A stretch of DNA of 64,000 nt from NCBI GenBank assembly GCA_030737875.1, contig CM060922.1, positions 753,993,603-754,057,602 on the forward strand, written 5' to 3'. This document shows, one piece after another, positions 47,413 through 60,231 of this stretch; within the stretch, counting starts at the first letter, position 1; each line of letters starts with the position of its first letter. Source of the stretch: Allium sativum (lineage: Eukaryota > Streptophyta > Magnoliopsida > Asparagales > Amaryllidaceae). The position numbers and the translations under genes are program-made. The notes under the pieces were generated by a model, which saw nothing but the letters and a program-made list of their open reading frames with translations, was not told the DNA's origin and did no database searches.

Positions 47413-47687
47413 CTCTGGCGGGAATTTTCCCACCTGGCCCAATCTAACCCTAATTTCCAAATTCTAACTTGAATTTGAAATCTGTTTTTACTTTGAATTT
47501 TTCTGAAAACTTCGTTGGGCCTTAATCGGGTCATACAGACTCCGATTTTCGAAAACTCGGACTCTATTTCGCGTATTTTTCCGAGACGAACGCAATGGCA
47601 TAGCTCGTTTCCCTTGATTCAGATTTATAAATTAAATTCTGCCTCGATTTATGTTATAACAGGTTATTGAAAATACGGGTTGTTACA

Positions 47688-48224
47688 TTCTCCCCTCCTT
47701 AAAGGATTTCGTCCCCGAAATCTTCAAGTTAGGAAGAACGTATCCTACCATCCAACATCCATCTACTCAAAACCTCATCCACGAGCAATCATTGTCCTTA
47801 CAAGATTCTAAATGTTGTATGAACATATGCAAAGGTGTGCGTATATGTACTTATCTAATGCAGATATCATCAATGCAAATTATGTTAGTGAAATGAATCC
47901 ATATGTATGCAATTCCTAACATAATATATAACATCTATATGCGTGCACATAACATACATCCATATGCAACATCCATGTGATAACACAAAAATTTTCATCC
48001 ATGAATAAGCGTAAACACTCATGCATATGCAATATGAGGAGTGTGTGAGCCGATCTAGTGCCTAATGTGTATAATGCATCCACGAGTAACCACTTGCAAA
48101 CACTTGCAACCACTTGCAACCACCAAGCATAACATGTTTCATCCAAAGGGTTTCTATCTAAGGTTCTCATGACAAGATTAACACGATAAACTAGATAAAC
48201 ATGGATAGCAAAGAGAAAGATATG
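47688..48224 (-). other. Gypsy-2 3' untranslated region with PPT
   Basis: The PPT CCTTTAAGGAGGGGAGAA at 47705-47688 and a non-coding stretch similar to 17702-18206. Confidence 0.75.
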
Positions 48225-49643
48225 CTAACAAAGGAAAGAGATTGAGAGTGTACCCTCAAAAAGGAATGGATAAAGCCCACGCATCTTCTCCTCGGTTTCC
48301 CAAGTTGCGTCTTCTTCGGCTTCACCCCATTGAACCTTCACCAACTTGACCTCTCGATTCCTTAGCTTCTTGGTCTCCGTCCCCAAGATACGAATCGGAG
48401 CTCTCCTCAAGGTAGCCTCTTTCTCCACTTCCACATCTTTCAGAATACTTGGCTTAACAACCTCTGCTGATTCATGTAAACACTTCCGGAGATGCGAGAC
48501 ATGAAAAACATCGTGTACTCCGGCAAGCTTCTCGGGCAACTCCACTCTATAAGCCATCTGCCCGATCCTCTCTATAATAGGGAATGGTCCAACAAACCTC
48601 GGTGCTAACTTCCCAACGGCTCCAAATCGGACCACATTCCGCAAAGGAGAAACCTTCACGAAAACCATATCCCCAACATCAAACTCCAAATTAGTTCTTC
48701 GCTTATCCGCATAGGATTTCTGTCGGTCTTGGGCCGCTTTCATCCGTATCCGAATCAACTCGACCTTCTCGGATGTATCTCTGATCATATCAGGCCCAAG
48801 TATAAGCTCATCTGTAGTCTCCCACCAACATGTAGGCGACTTGCACGGCCTTCCATATAAAGCTTCAAATGGTGCCATCCCTATGCTTGCCTGATAACTG
48901 TTATTATATGCAAACTCAACAAGAGGAAGATGGTCTTCCCAAGTACCACCAAAATCCAGAATACAAAGCCTCAACAGATCCTCGAGTACCCTATTCACCC
49001 TTTCGGTTTGACCGTCCGTCTGTGGGTGATAAGCCGTACTTAGATTCAACCTCGTGCCCATAGCTTCTTGCAAGCTATTCCAGAATTGACTTGTAAAGAT
49101 TGGGTCACGGTCACTGACAATACTAGAAGGGACTCCATGTAGTCTCACAATCTCACGAAGATATACAGACGCTAGCCAAGATGCGGTCCTCTTGCTCTTC
49201 ACCGGAATGAAATGAGCACTCTTCGTAAGTCTATCCACAATAACCCAAATGCTCGTATTCCCTTTCCTTGACCTTGGTAGCCCATCGATAAAATCCATGG
49301 AAATACTCTCCCACTTCCATAGTGGAACGTCTAGAGGATGCAATAGCCCACCGGGCTTCTTCGACTCGGCCTTAACTTGCTGGCAAATGATACATCTAGA
49401 GACAAACTCTGCCACATCCTTCTTCATCCCAGGCCAAAAGAAAATGCGCTTCATATCTTTATACATCTTATCTCCGCCCGGATGTATAGTCAACTTAGAG
49501 CGATGCGCTTCCTCAAGAACTTTTCTTACTAAATCTTCTACCATTGGAACACATAACCTTCCGTCTCTTCTTAGCCAACCCTTGTCATCAATAGAATATC
49601 GAGCGAGATGACTAGACACCTCTCCTCGAATCAGCTTATCCAT
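48225..49643 (-). pseudogene. Gypsy-2 integrase and chromodomain segment
   Basis: 472 codons. HHCC finger ([22 protein letters not shown]), catalytic motif [17 protein letters not shown] and QTDGQTER, then a chromodomain EVKLVKVQWGEAEEDATWET near the C-terminus. All key residues are present within this segment, but it is cut off from RT by the upstream stop. Confidence 0.93.
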
Positions 49644-49670
49644 AATCTCAACTATCTGAGGGTCTTCTCT

Positions 49671-50426
49671 CTACGAAGCCCCAACTTGATCAAGAAGGGT
49701 AGGTCTGAGTTCCAGAGATGCTAAAGAACCGGTCATCGACTCAATCGCCAAAGAGAAATCAAAGGTTGCCACATACTCTAAATTCTTCATCTCAACGAAT
49801 AGGGGACTCAGAGTCAACCTTTTTCTACTCAATGCATCTGCTACCACATTCCCCTTGCCAGGGGTATAAGCTATCTCAAAATTGTAGGACGCCAAGAATT
49901 CCATCCATCTTTGTTGCCTCAGATTCAGATCCTTCTGAGAAAAGAGATACTTCAATGACTTGTGATCAGTATAAAGCTCAAATCTCTCTCCCAGAAGATA
50001 ATGGCGCCAAGCCTTGAGTGCATATACTATTGCTGCCAACTCTAAGTCATGAGTGGGATAATTCTTCTCATGCACTTTGAGTTGTCTACCGCCAAAGCAT
50101 ATCACTCTTCCTTCTTGCATCAGAACAGCTCCTAACCCCGTGCCACATGCATCGGTGTATACTGTAAATAACTTCCCTCCATCGGGCAAAGCTAGAACAG
50201 GTGCTGATGTGAGAGCTCTCTTGAGCTTCTGAAAAGCAAGCTCGCATTCTATGCTCCAAGCAAAAACTAAATTTTTCTTCGTCAATTTAGTGAGGGGAGC
50301 AGAAATCTTCGCGAAGTCCTTGATGAACTTCCGGTAAAAGCCTGCAAGACCTAGAAAACTTCTCACTTCGGTTGCATTCCTTGGAGTCTTCCAATCCTGA
50401 ACTGCAACTACCTTAGCGGGATCCAC
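49671..50426 (-). pseudogene. Gypsy-2 RT thumb and RNase H segment
   Basis: 251 codons continuing after the frameshift. RNase H has [11 protein letters not shown] and [10 protein letters not shown], then the linker. It ends at a TAG where Gypsy-1 has Gln (after QVGAS, before REDPQ). Confidence 0.92.
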
Positions 50427-50446
50427 CGCTAAGCCTTGCTTAGATA

Positions 50447-50935
50447 CTATATGCCCAAGAATCTAACTTCCCTTCTCCAAAAGTGACACTTGGAGAACTT
50501 GGCCTTCAACTGATGCGCTCTAAGCGTATCCATCACCTCCACGAGATGCCTTGCGTGCTCTTCCTCATCCTTAGAGAAGATCAGAATATCATCTACGAAG
50601 ACCACGACAAACTTGTTCAAGAACTCCCTGAACACCCTACTCATCAAGTCCACGAAATATGTGGGTGCATTAGTCAAGCCGAACGGCATGACAAGCCATT
50701 CGAAGAATCCATCTGGAGTTCTGAACGTAGTCTTGTCTATACTATCTTCAGCTACCCTGAGCTGATGGAATCCAGTAGCAAGATCAAGCTGAGAGAAAAC
50801 AGAGGCACCGATAAGCTGGTCAAAGAGATCATCAATCCTCGGTAACGGGTGTCTGTTCTTCTTAGTCAGCTTATTCAACTCTCGATAGTCAACACAAAGT
50901 CGGAGAGAACCATCTTCCTTGGTAGCAAATACCAC
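50447..50935 (-). pseudogene. Gypsy-2 reverse transcriptase segment
   Basis: 162 codons with [20 protein letters not shown] and active site FVDD in [13 protein letters not shown]. It ends after FLGI where a single base is missing compared with Gypsy-1, which shifts the frame. Confidence 0.92.
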
Positions 50936-50959
50936 AGGCGCTCCCCATTCAGATATACT

Positions 50960-52681
50960 TCATCTAATGAAGTTCTTCTCAAGCAACTCCTTTACTTGCT
51001 TACTTAGCTCCCGCCTTTCACGTGGAGCCATGTGCCGAACGGGCAAAGAAACCGGCTTGGCATTATCCACCAGATAAATGCGGAAATCAATCTCTCGCTT
51101 AGGGGGCAACCCCCTAACTTCATCGAAAACATCCAGATACTCTCGAACCACTCTCACAGACTGAAGAGTTTCCATTGACGAGTCGAGTGATTCAAGATAG
51201 CACAACATGACGGGACCTCTCGGATTACAAGAAATTTCTAGGGTGTTTCCGAGGCGAGTCACGAGCCTCACAACCCTATGCTCACAATCAAGGATGGCTC
51301 CATATCTGGACAACCAATCCATGCCCAATATCAATCCGTATCCCCTAAAACCAAGAACATAAGCACTACACAAGAACTCTACACTCAGTATAGAGATCCT
51401 CAAATCCCCACATATCATAGACAGATGGGCGGAACCCCCAATAGGGTTTGAGACATAGACGGGATCATCTACCAAGCTAGTACTAAGGTGCAAACTATCA
51501 ACAAGATCAGATGAGATAAAGCTATGCGATGCACCAGAATCAAACAAGGTACGAACTGGAAAATCAGAAATATATACAAGGCTCTCAACAGAAATACTAC
51601 CTCGATCGGGAACTGGAGCGGTATTGAGAGAATGAACTTGCCCTCCTGAAGGTCCAGCACGCTGAGTTTGACCCTGGCCTTGCCCTTGCTTCTTCGGGCA
51701 ATCCTTACTGAAATGTCCAGTCTCACCGCAGAAAAAGCATTCACCATTCTTCCTTTTCCTCGTCTTACAATCCTTAATAAGATGCCCAACTGAACCGCAA
51801 TAATGGCACTTCCCCTTGTTGTTCTTGCCCTTGTTGTTGTTCCCCTTGTTGCCTTGACTCTTGTTCTTGTTCTTGTTCTGATTGCCTTGACTGCTCTGAC
51901 CACTTGGATTACCCTGATTTCCTTTCCACTGGGAATCAGTCTTCTTGGCTTGAGTATCATTCATCTTGACCTCTTTCTTGACATCTCCCTGAAGTAACGC
52001 CATATCAACCAAGCTCTCAAACGTGGCCCCATGGGGAATATGTGACATAGCCAATCCCTGCAACGGCTCATTCAATCCTCTAGCAAAACGAAGAGCCTTC
52101 TTCTGAGGAGTATTCACCATATCCAAGCCAAAATGAGCTAACTGATTGAACTTGTTCACATATTCTTTGACAGACATATCTCCTTGTTTCAAAGTTATGA
52201 ACCTCTCCATTTGCAAATTCTCCTCAGCAGAAGATAGAAACTTAAGCACGAACCTTGCCCTAAAATCGACCCAAGTCTCAACAGGCCTAGTACCATTGGT
52301 GACTTCCCACCACTAAGCGGCTTCATCCTTCATAAGCCAAACCGCCAACAAGATCTTCCTCTGATCGTCTAACCCAAAGATAGCAAATAAATCCTCGGTC
52401 TCTTTCAACCAATTTCTGGCCTCTACAAAAGTCTCAGTGCCTTGAAAGTTCTTGCCACATATTGCTTTGAAATCTTTGCAAGTCTTTGCGAAGTCAGCTT
52501 GAGGATGCTGAGGGGGAGGAGGAAGAGGAACCTCAGCGACAGGAGGAGGAGGAACATTAACTACCGGAGGAGGAGGAGGAGGGACATCTGCGGGGCCGGC
52601 TTCGGTCGCCCTAGCCTCCAAAAGTCTCCTATACCAAACAGGTACGTGTACTCCCTCCGGAATAGCAAAGTTATCGGCCAT
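50960..52681 (-). pseudogene. Gypsy-2 Gag and protease, with premature stop
   Basis: Starts MADNFAIPEGVHVPVWYRR at 52681. A Pro-rich segment follows, then the gag domain with an in-frame TAG near 52311 (after KDEAA, before WWEVTNG). The frame reopens through two CCHC knuckles (CHYCGSVGHLIKDC, CFFCGETGHFSKDC) and runs without a stop into the protease ([10 protein letters not shown]). Here gag and pol are one continuous frame, unlike Gypsy-1. The segment ends at a TGA at the place of a conserved Arg codon near 50957. Confidence 0.92.
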
Positions 52682-52868
52682 ACTGAAAACGAAGAAAAAA
52701 AAAGACAGATTCAGAATGGAGAAAAACGAAGGAATTTTGCTAATGGCTTTTTGGGGAATAGCCTTTAAAATAAACTAGACTTTTCTTTGGAAAATACTTT
52801 ATACTTGGTTTTGAAAATAGTTTTCCAAAAGTTTTAAAAACCTTTTTGTTCCTTCTCGTAAACCATAT

Positions 52869-52880
52869 GCTTTGATACCA
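52869..52880 (-). other. Gypsy-2 primer binding site
   Basis: Minus-strand TGGTATCAAAGC, one base from the iMet consensus, two bases inside the 5' LTR. Confidence 0.85.
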
Positions 52881-52882
52881 AA

Positions 52883-55800
52883 TGTAACACCTCTCCTCCG
52901 CCAGGGTGGCTCTTGCAAGCACTCTGACTTTGGAGGGGCGTTTGAATCAGGTAAACATGCATAATGATATATCAAGGCAGAACAAGAACATATGTATATA
53001 TGTAAACAGAGTAAATAACATAGATAAAACAGCGGAAGATTTCAAACCATTTCAAAACAAGCCTGGTACAACATAATGTCAACTTTCCAAATAAACAAGT
53101 CTAGATAAAAACAACATCAACTGAAAAACTGAAATATACTATCCCCAAAATAAGTGATAACCATAGCTAGCTTCATGTCCAACCGTACATTAGCTAAATC
53201 CCACAAGCAAGCGATCAGAAATCCAAGCTAAGCTCCAATATTCCCACCCTGAGAACCTGGGGGGGGGGGAACGGAAGAAAAGAGGCGAAAGAAAACAGGT
53301 CAGTAAAAAAGACTGAGTAAGCCCTACTACAATCAATGTAAACTGATAAAGTTAACTGGCATGAGAAGCAGGGATGAACATAAGGATAACTACATACTAG
53401 CATGATGATTAACTAACAAGGTAGATAAAGGTGTCATCGCATAATCAGGTTTAAGGTTTTTGCACCACAGGTGTACTAGCAAGCTAACATGATTTGAATA
53501 AACAAGTATTCCCTTGGCCCAAGCTTTGGCCCAATAACATGAAGTGACCCTAATACGAGGTCCAATAAAATGAAGTGACCCTAATACGAGGTCCAATAAC
53601 ATGAAATGACCCTAATACGAGGTCCAACCAAACGGTCTAGTCGATCGGCTCCCTATAAGCCTAACTCGTCACGTGTTGGTGTCAATACGGCCCAAACATA
53701 ATTGTAGTCAGACTGTGCAGGGTCTCCCGTCGGGCGTATCAAGCCCTAGGGTGTCAACCCCTGGACACCATAAACATAAGTGCACAGTCTCGATCTACTG
53801 GTACCCGTGCATGTTTTCCCCGGCTTCGGACTATGTGTACGACCATAGTCCGCCCGGAACTACACCGGCGTACCACTCTGCCGTCGTTTTTGGTCACTTA
53901 CCTCAAGTCCAGTAATCGTGCCCCCTCCCTAGCCTAGTCCCTCGGGTCTTAATGATACAAACTTGGGATTACTGCTGGAGTGGACCCCCATTGCTAGGAT
54001 TTTCTAGTGGGTTAAGTACGGTTTAACCCTCTTGCTAATCATGGATTAACTTGGTTAAGTGTAACGATGAGTTCACGACTTAACCCTGATTAATCTACCA
54101 AGCCCGCATTGATTAAGTATTAAGTGGACCATGACTTAAACCCTAATCATGAGGCATTAATTAATTAATGTGCCTTAACCTCTCACATTAGACTTTGTTG
54201 CGGTTACTAGTTAAGCCGGTCGGTTCCGGGTAGCTTTACACCACAACTTGGTCTAACCTCGGGTTCAAGGTACAACATGACCAACTTCTCACATTGGGTC
54301 CTATTGTTTGTAGCAACTAGTTAAGCCGGTCGGTTCCGGGTAGGTTTACGCTACAAACTCAACCCAACCTCGAGTTGGTCACACTTATATTTTCTAAGTG
54401 TCATGTCCATCATGTTTCCAAAACATGTTACAAGTTTTCAAGAATTTGGGTAGACCTAACTTAATAGGTAAATTCCCAATGGGTAGACCTAACTTAATAG
54501 GTAAATTCCCAATCTTATGTTTTTATGTCTTTTAAGTTTACCCAACCCCAAACGCAATCCCATCGCTTACATATCGCAATAGCGCATAAAGGATAGAAAG
54601 AGGGAACTTGGCATAATCATGACATAAAGGTGTTGAAGCCACAAGTTTAACATGGTGGCATATGAAATGTACATATGTTCATATACTTGCATATTACATT
54701 TTTAGGTCTCAAAAGCATGCATAAAACCAAACTTAGCATATTGGTGATACATGGTGATAAATGACATGTAGAAATGGCCATAAGTTCGCATTTAGCCTCA
54801 CATGCAAGTTATCATAAGAGATATGATAACTTACATGTTGTCAAAATGCAACCTTTAGCATAAAGCTTGGAGCTTTAAGCTCATAAACCCAAGATAAGCT
54901 TGCATAACATGATAGCATGAGTAAGATGATCAACCCAAACTTGCATACATAACATGGCATATCATATGGCAACTTGCATATCATAACATAGCAAACTTGC
55001 ATAACATAACATGATAAACTTGCATATCATAACATGGCAAACTTGCATAACATAACATGATAAACTTGCATATCATAACATGGCAAACTTGCATAGCATA
55101 ATGATCAACCAAACTTGCATCATTCATTTAACTTTAGAGTTTAAATATGAAAGTAGAACGGGCTTACAATGCTTATGAAGACTCAAATGAGTATAAGCAA
55201 ATATAAGATTGAGACAAAGCCCTTATGCAATCAAATAAACCCAAAATGCAAGCTCCAATAGAAAAACCCTTGAGCAAAAATGATCAAAACTCTTGCTTTA
55301 TGATGTAAATGTGGAAACTTGACTTGAATGCAAGCTAATGACACTCATACAAGCTTGAAAACACTTGTATGCATGGAAAATCTCTCATAGAAATAACTTA
55401 GAATTTTATGAAGAGAGTGGAGGCCATGAGAGGAATGATTTTGCCATAGTTTAGTTGTATGAGTGAATAATGTTGATTTAGGCTTAGGTTAGGGTCTTAT
55501 TTATAGAGATTAGGATTAGTTCTAGCCTTAGGATTAAACCCTAATTCCAATCTCAGCCCTCAAAACCGAATCTGGCCCCCAAACTTAACACAACCCCAAA
55601 ATGGTGCACCAGGCAAAACTGCCCGGCTGAACCAAGTCGACAGCCAAGTCGACAGGGCTGTCGACTTGGGTCCAACCAAGTCGACTCCCAAGTCGACAGG
55701 GCTGTCGACTTGGGTGCTCTGGCGGGAATTTTCCCGCCTGGCCCAATCTAACCCTAATTTTCAAATTCTAACTTGAATTTGAAATCTGTTTTTACTTTGA

Positions 55801-55991
55801 ATTTTTCTGAAAACTTCGTTGGGCCTTAATCGGGTCATACGGACTCCGATTTTCGAAAACTCGGACTCTATTTCGCGTATTTTTCCGAGACGAACGCAAT
55901 GGCAGAGCACGTTTCCCTTGATTCAGATTTATAAATTAAATTCTGCCTCGATTTATGTTATAATAGGTTATTGAAAATACGGGTTGTTACA
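52883..55991 (-). repeat. Gypsy-2 5' LTR (3,109 bp)
   Basis: Counterpart of 44574-47687 with visible small indels, for example near 53136, 53262 and 53510. Confidence 0.95.
54177..54380 (-). other. Hairpin module pair in the Gypsy-2 5' LTR
   Basis: Same pair as 45875-46078, with a substitution in the outer stem region (TTAGACTTT against TTAGATTTT). Confidence 0.75.
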
Positions 55992-56946
55992 ACAAATTTA
56001 TTTCATAGTCCATTTCTGTACCTACCACATTTCTACCATCTATATTGGTTTTATATACTGAGGAGTTTTTCATTAAAGCTGAAATGATAAAAATATATAT
56101 ATAATATATAAGTGTGTCTCTAACCTCATTTAAAAATCCCAGCTCTGGTCATGCATGGTTATGAGACAACTTATAATTTAAGCCGCGACTGATCTCATTT
56201 AAAAATCCAAGCTCTGGTTATGCATGGTCAGTGTGCTCTTAAATAAAATAAAAAGAAAAAGGAAAATTTCGTGCTATAAATTGAAATTAATCTGAAATTC
56301 TCCTTGCTGTTTAAAAACCAGCCTATCAATCCATATTCTAATCTGTGAAATGTGTTGAAATCTTATGAATTATTATGATTTGTTGATTGATAGCTACTGG
56401 GATTTGAGACTATTTGATTTTGTCATTTAAATTGAATTATTAATTATAGTCCAAATCCATCACTGTTTCTGTACTTCGTGTTTAAAATTCTTTTGAGAAT
56501 AATTGGAAAACATTTTTTTAACTCTCCCCATTTTTATAAATTTCATCGTAAATCCGTCATTCTCTAGAATGTGAAATATGACACTAGTTCTCAATTTATT
56601 ATGATTTTTGTTTGACTGATCGAGATTTATGAAAACTATTCTTCCTCTTAAGCTGATATTGTATTTGTTAGTCATTCTTCATCTATATTTTAAATTCTGT
56701 ATCCTTTTGATGATAACAAAAGGGGGAGAATGAATTGAGATTTTGATTTATGAGTTAATATTCTATAAATATTTTAATTTTGAAAATTCCAATTATATTT
56801 ACATTTTTTTCGCTCAAGCACAGTTATAGGGGGAGTTGTCCATTGTAGGGGGAGCTAATAAATAGGAGGAGTTCAATTTTTACTGTCAAACATATTTATT
56901 GTGCTCAAAATCTTTTATTTGTTTGTCATCATCAAAAGGGGGAGAT
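55992..56946 (+). other. Non-coding internal region of the gag-only element, right part, with several PPT-like tracts
   Basis: Purine tracts AAAAGGGGGAGAATGA (about 56718), ATAGGGGGAGTTG (56827), GTAGGGGGAGCTAA (56846) and AAAAGGGGGAGA (56934-56945, the one next to the LTR). A tandem repeat of about 62 bases with CATTTAAAAATCC, AGCTCTGGT and ATGCATGGT is at 56130-56230. Confidence 0.75.
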
Positions 56947-57317
56947 TGTTGTATATAACGTTGTTGTATACACAATTATATGATTTTTGTTTGATGATAA
57001 CAACCAAATAAATATTATTATAAATGTGTTTGAAATCGTAATGTTAAATATATACATCACTGACTGAAATATAATATTTATATTTAAATGGAATACGACC
57101 ATACAGACATTGATATATTCATACTGTATTCTATTTAAATTGAATATTCTATTTCAATAACACAATAGTACAAATCTCATAAACTCCACTATTTAAACAG
57201 TCACAGAATATTTGTACTAATAAATAACAGAATAAAATAGACAATTTTGTTTGACAACAATAAAATAATATTTTATTTCAATCAAACTTGTTTATTACAA
57301 ACATCAGTACAATTAAA

Positions 57318-57353
<36 letters not shown>

Positions 57354-60231
57354 CTCCTCACTCATACATTCACTCAGTTTACATTTCAGTATACATTTTT
57401 TTTGATACAGACACTCTCACTATTACACACACTGTATATTTTTCACTGTCAATTTCTGTCTTCTGTCATCTTTTATCTTCTGTGTTCACAGCACTTCACT
57501 AGTCAGTTCAGTCATCCTCTACCTACCTGTCAAATAAAACAGAAACACACACAGTACACTGCAACAGGAATAAAACATGATACATGCAAATATAAATTTT
57601 ATTTTTAAAATTTTATTTGCCTCAGAATTTCGGTGTGTTTCTCATCATTTTTCTGACTTGATCTGATTTTCATATCCATCCGACTGTGTCTAGACAGCTT
57701 GTGATATTCACAGTGATACACTATAAATATCACAAGGTAGACTGTACACATATATTTTGCAGGGACAGGAAAACTTGTTTGGATGGCTGCATACACACAC
57801 GTGTATATATACACACGTGTGCACCGCCTCGCCAATCCAGTGTGTAACTGAGGAGTAGCCACGCGGACCATCTCGACTCGGTGCAACAATAATCAAAGTG
57901 GTCGAGGCAACCCAAACACATCAATGATTTCATGTTAGAATGTAAAGTCAAAAACTACTTAAAGTGGTCAAGGCAGCACAACAGTAATGGCCGAGCAACC
58001 TCACAAGTCAAGGCAATACAAAATGGTTCAGTTCAGATATGTAGAAATACATGTTGAGCTCAAGCTCTTCAAAGATCATAAGGCAGCAAAATGGTACAAC
58101 AAATTTCAAGCAGAAACATGGCATGACAAATGCAAATACCCAAGTGCACAAGACAATGTTCATAGCAATATTTCAGGTCAAAACAGTTGTGATGTATTCA
58201 TGTTCATACACACATGCAAAGCCAGATTTTATGTACACAAGATTTCAGTAAACAAGACCAAGTGCATATCTGCATAGCAAGAATACACAAAGCAATTTAA
58301 AAACACTGATGTGGAATTTAAAAATGGTCAAGTGCCAAACAGCATACAGAGAACAGGCTCAAGAAACATTGAAGTTTTTGGTTCAAGTAAACAAACTCAG
58401 CAAGCTTAAGCAAAAATCAGTTTCAGGCAAGTACAAACCGTCATGGACGTTTGTTTCAGGTTTGTTTGAAAATCCTATTCATGCAAAAAGAAATGGTAAA
58501 TTTTTTTTGGAGGAACAAAGATTGGCAAATATCAAATCATTTCGAATTACACAAAACTGTTTGGCATAAAACAAAACCATTTTTTCCGCAAGTATATTTT
58601 GGGCAAGTACAAAAAGTTTTTTTTGTTCACTGAATTTCAAAGCAGATTCAATTCAACAATTGTGGCAATATTTTTCATGGATATTCTAAAAAAAAAAATC
58701 TTTTAAGGAGGTTTTTTTAAGGCCAGAAATCACTGTTTCCAATTTCGGAAAAGATTATTTTGACGAGTACACATTAGTGAAATCAAAGGGAATGAATTTG
58801 GCAAGTCATCACTCAATTGATTTCCAGAAAAATATGGACAGAAATCAGAGCAGTCATGCTCGACATGTAATCAACATAATTCCATATTTAATTGTGTTGA
58901 AATTTGGCAAGTTTCAAAAACATGCATGAATCTTTTTGGCAAGGTATAATTTCGGTCATATGGCATAATCATTTCCAGGAATAACCACAATTTAATCAAA
59001 GAATCCAAGCACAAATTCAGCTACAAATCAAGGGGATCAAAGTAACACTATTTGGGTCACGAATCAATCAAGGGACTCTCTTTTCTTTCAAGAAAAACTC
59101 ATGTATTCTCGGCAATTTTTTTAAGGGAAAATGAATCACTTATTTCCAGAAATTGTAAAACTGTTTTGGAAAGAAAAACAATTCAGCAAAAAATTTTTTT
59201 GGCAAACCCTTTTGGTTCGAAATCAAGCTTGGGTACTGAAATATATTTAGGGCAACTTGCACGCATGGCAACAAATCAACATTAGTCAATCATGCAACAA
59301 CAATCAAGCCGAGAATTTCTAAATCAAAAGGGGAAACACGCAGGCAATTGATCAGATCAGTCAATAACGAAATCAGAGATTGTATTTAGGATTATATATT
59401 CCTATTTATACAACACCATTACATCATAGGCAAAAAAAATCCATCGAGAACACAATTAAATTCAAAGAGCAGAGAATCAAATTCACTCACATTTTTCTGA
59501 AGATTTCGATCGAGAGGAAGGGCAATCCTAAAATCGAAGCATTAAGCAACAGAGAATCAAGCATCATAACGTCGGATTTTATCAATCAAGCATTAGGTTT
59601 TCGATCTGGAGGAAAATCGAGAAACCCTAGAACTTTTCCCAATCGCCAGAGCCGCCATTTCAAGCAAAGCAAAGTAATGGGATAAATGAAGCAAGGGTGG
59701 AACCATGGTTAAAGCGGCCGGCCATTTCTCTTGTTAAAAGGGATTAGTTTATATTTTATAAAACTAGGTTTTTTATTCTAGGGTTTTGGTTTAGTTTTTT
59801 TTTTTTGAAATTGTTTTAATTTGTGTTGTAAAAACAAACGAATAGTTCTAGAGTCTGTAAACTCTAGGAATCCAGTTAGGAGTTAGCTGATAGTTTACTA
59901 GAGTCTGTAAAAACTAGGGTAAAATCTGGTCGAAGGGATATCGATCAGTCTAGGGTTTTGAGCGTAGGGTTAGTACAGGAGCAGGGAGTGCGAGTTTACA
60001 GTGTCTGTAAGCAGGATCTGTTATTAACTCCTAGTAAAAACCTTAGGAATGCAGCAGTAGGTAGGATTTTGCCGAAGCTGGGTATCTCTGTGTGTTATTT
60101 CCTTTCTGCTTTTTATTTCTGCTGTCTTCTGTGATAGGTTTATTATTTAATATTCTATCAGATTTTTTATTCAGTGAAAACTGTGAAAAACCCTATTCAC
60201 CCCCCCCTTTAGGGTTATTCTAGATCCAACA
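56947..60231 (+). repeat. 3' LTR of the gag-only element (3,285 bp)
   Basis: Counterpart of 37848-41119. Differences include a longer TA/CA repeat near 57318-57352 and an insertion near 57601. Confidence 0.94.

Larger units (their letters stand above)
44574..47687 (-). repeat. Gypsy-2 3' LTR (3,114 bp)
   Basis: TGTAACACCCCTCCTCC to CGGGTTGTTACA. Holds the same ordered motifs as the Gypsy-1 LTR (GTCGAC cluster, TATA, TTGCAT repeats, small hairpins, hairpin module pair). Confidence 0.95.
44574..55991 (-). mobile_element. Gypsy-2: chromodomain Ty3/gypsy element, decayed, nested
   Basis: LTRs 44574-47687 and 52883-55991 (TGTAACA to TGTTACA) lie inside the gag-only copia element. The flanks AGAAA and ACAAA are a target duplication with one mismatch. 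The PBS is TGGTATCAAAGC at 52880-52869 and the PPT equals that of Gypsy-1. Coding domains are in the same order and clearly homologous to Gypsy-1, but the frame is broken by three stops and one frameshift. The LTRs differ by several substitutions and indels, so it is older than Gypsy-1. Confidence 0.95.
37848..60231 (+). mobile_element. Gag-only copia-type LTR element (TR-GAG-like), split by Gypsy-2
   Basis: Long LTRs (37848-41119 and 56947-60231), TGTTG to CCAACA, have a perfect GATTT target duplication (37843-37847, 60232-60236). The PBS is TGGTATCAGAGC at 41122-41133 and the PPT AAAAGGGGGAGA ends at 56945. The only coding part is a gag with the C-terminal KQ-W-VPK repeats of SIRE/Maximus-type copia. 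No protease, integrase or RT remains are found in 42622-44573 or 55992-56946. It is therefore non-autonomous. Gypsy-2 is inserted at 44574. Confidence 0.9.
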
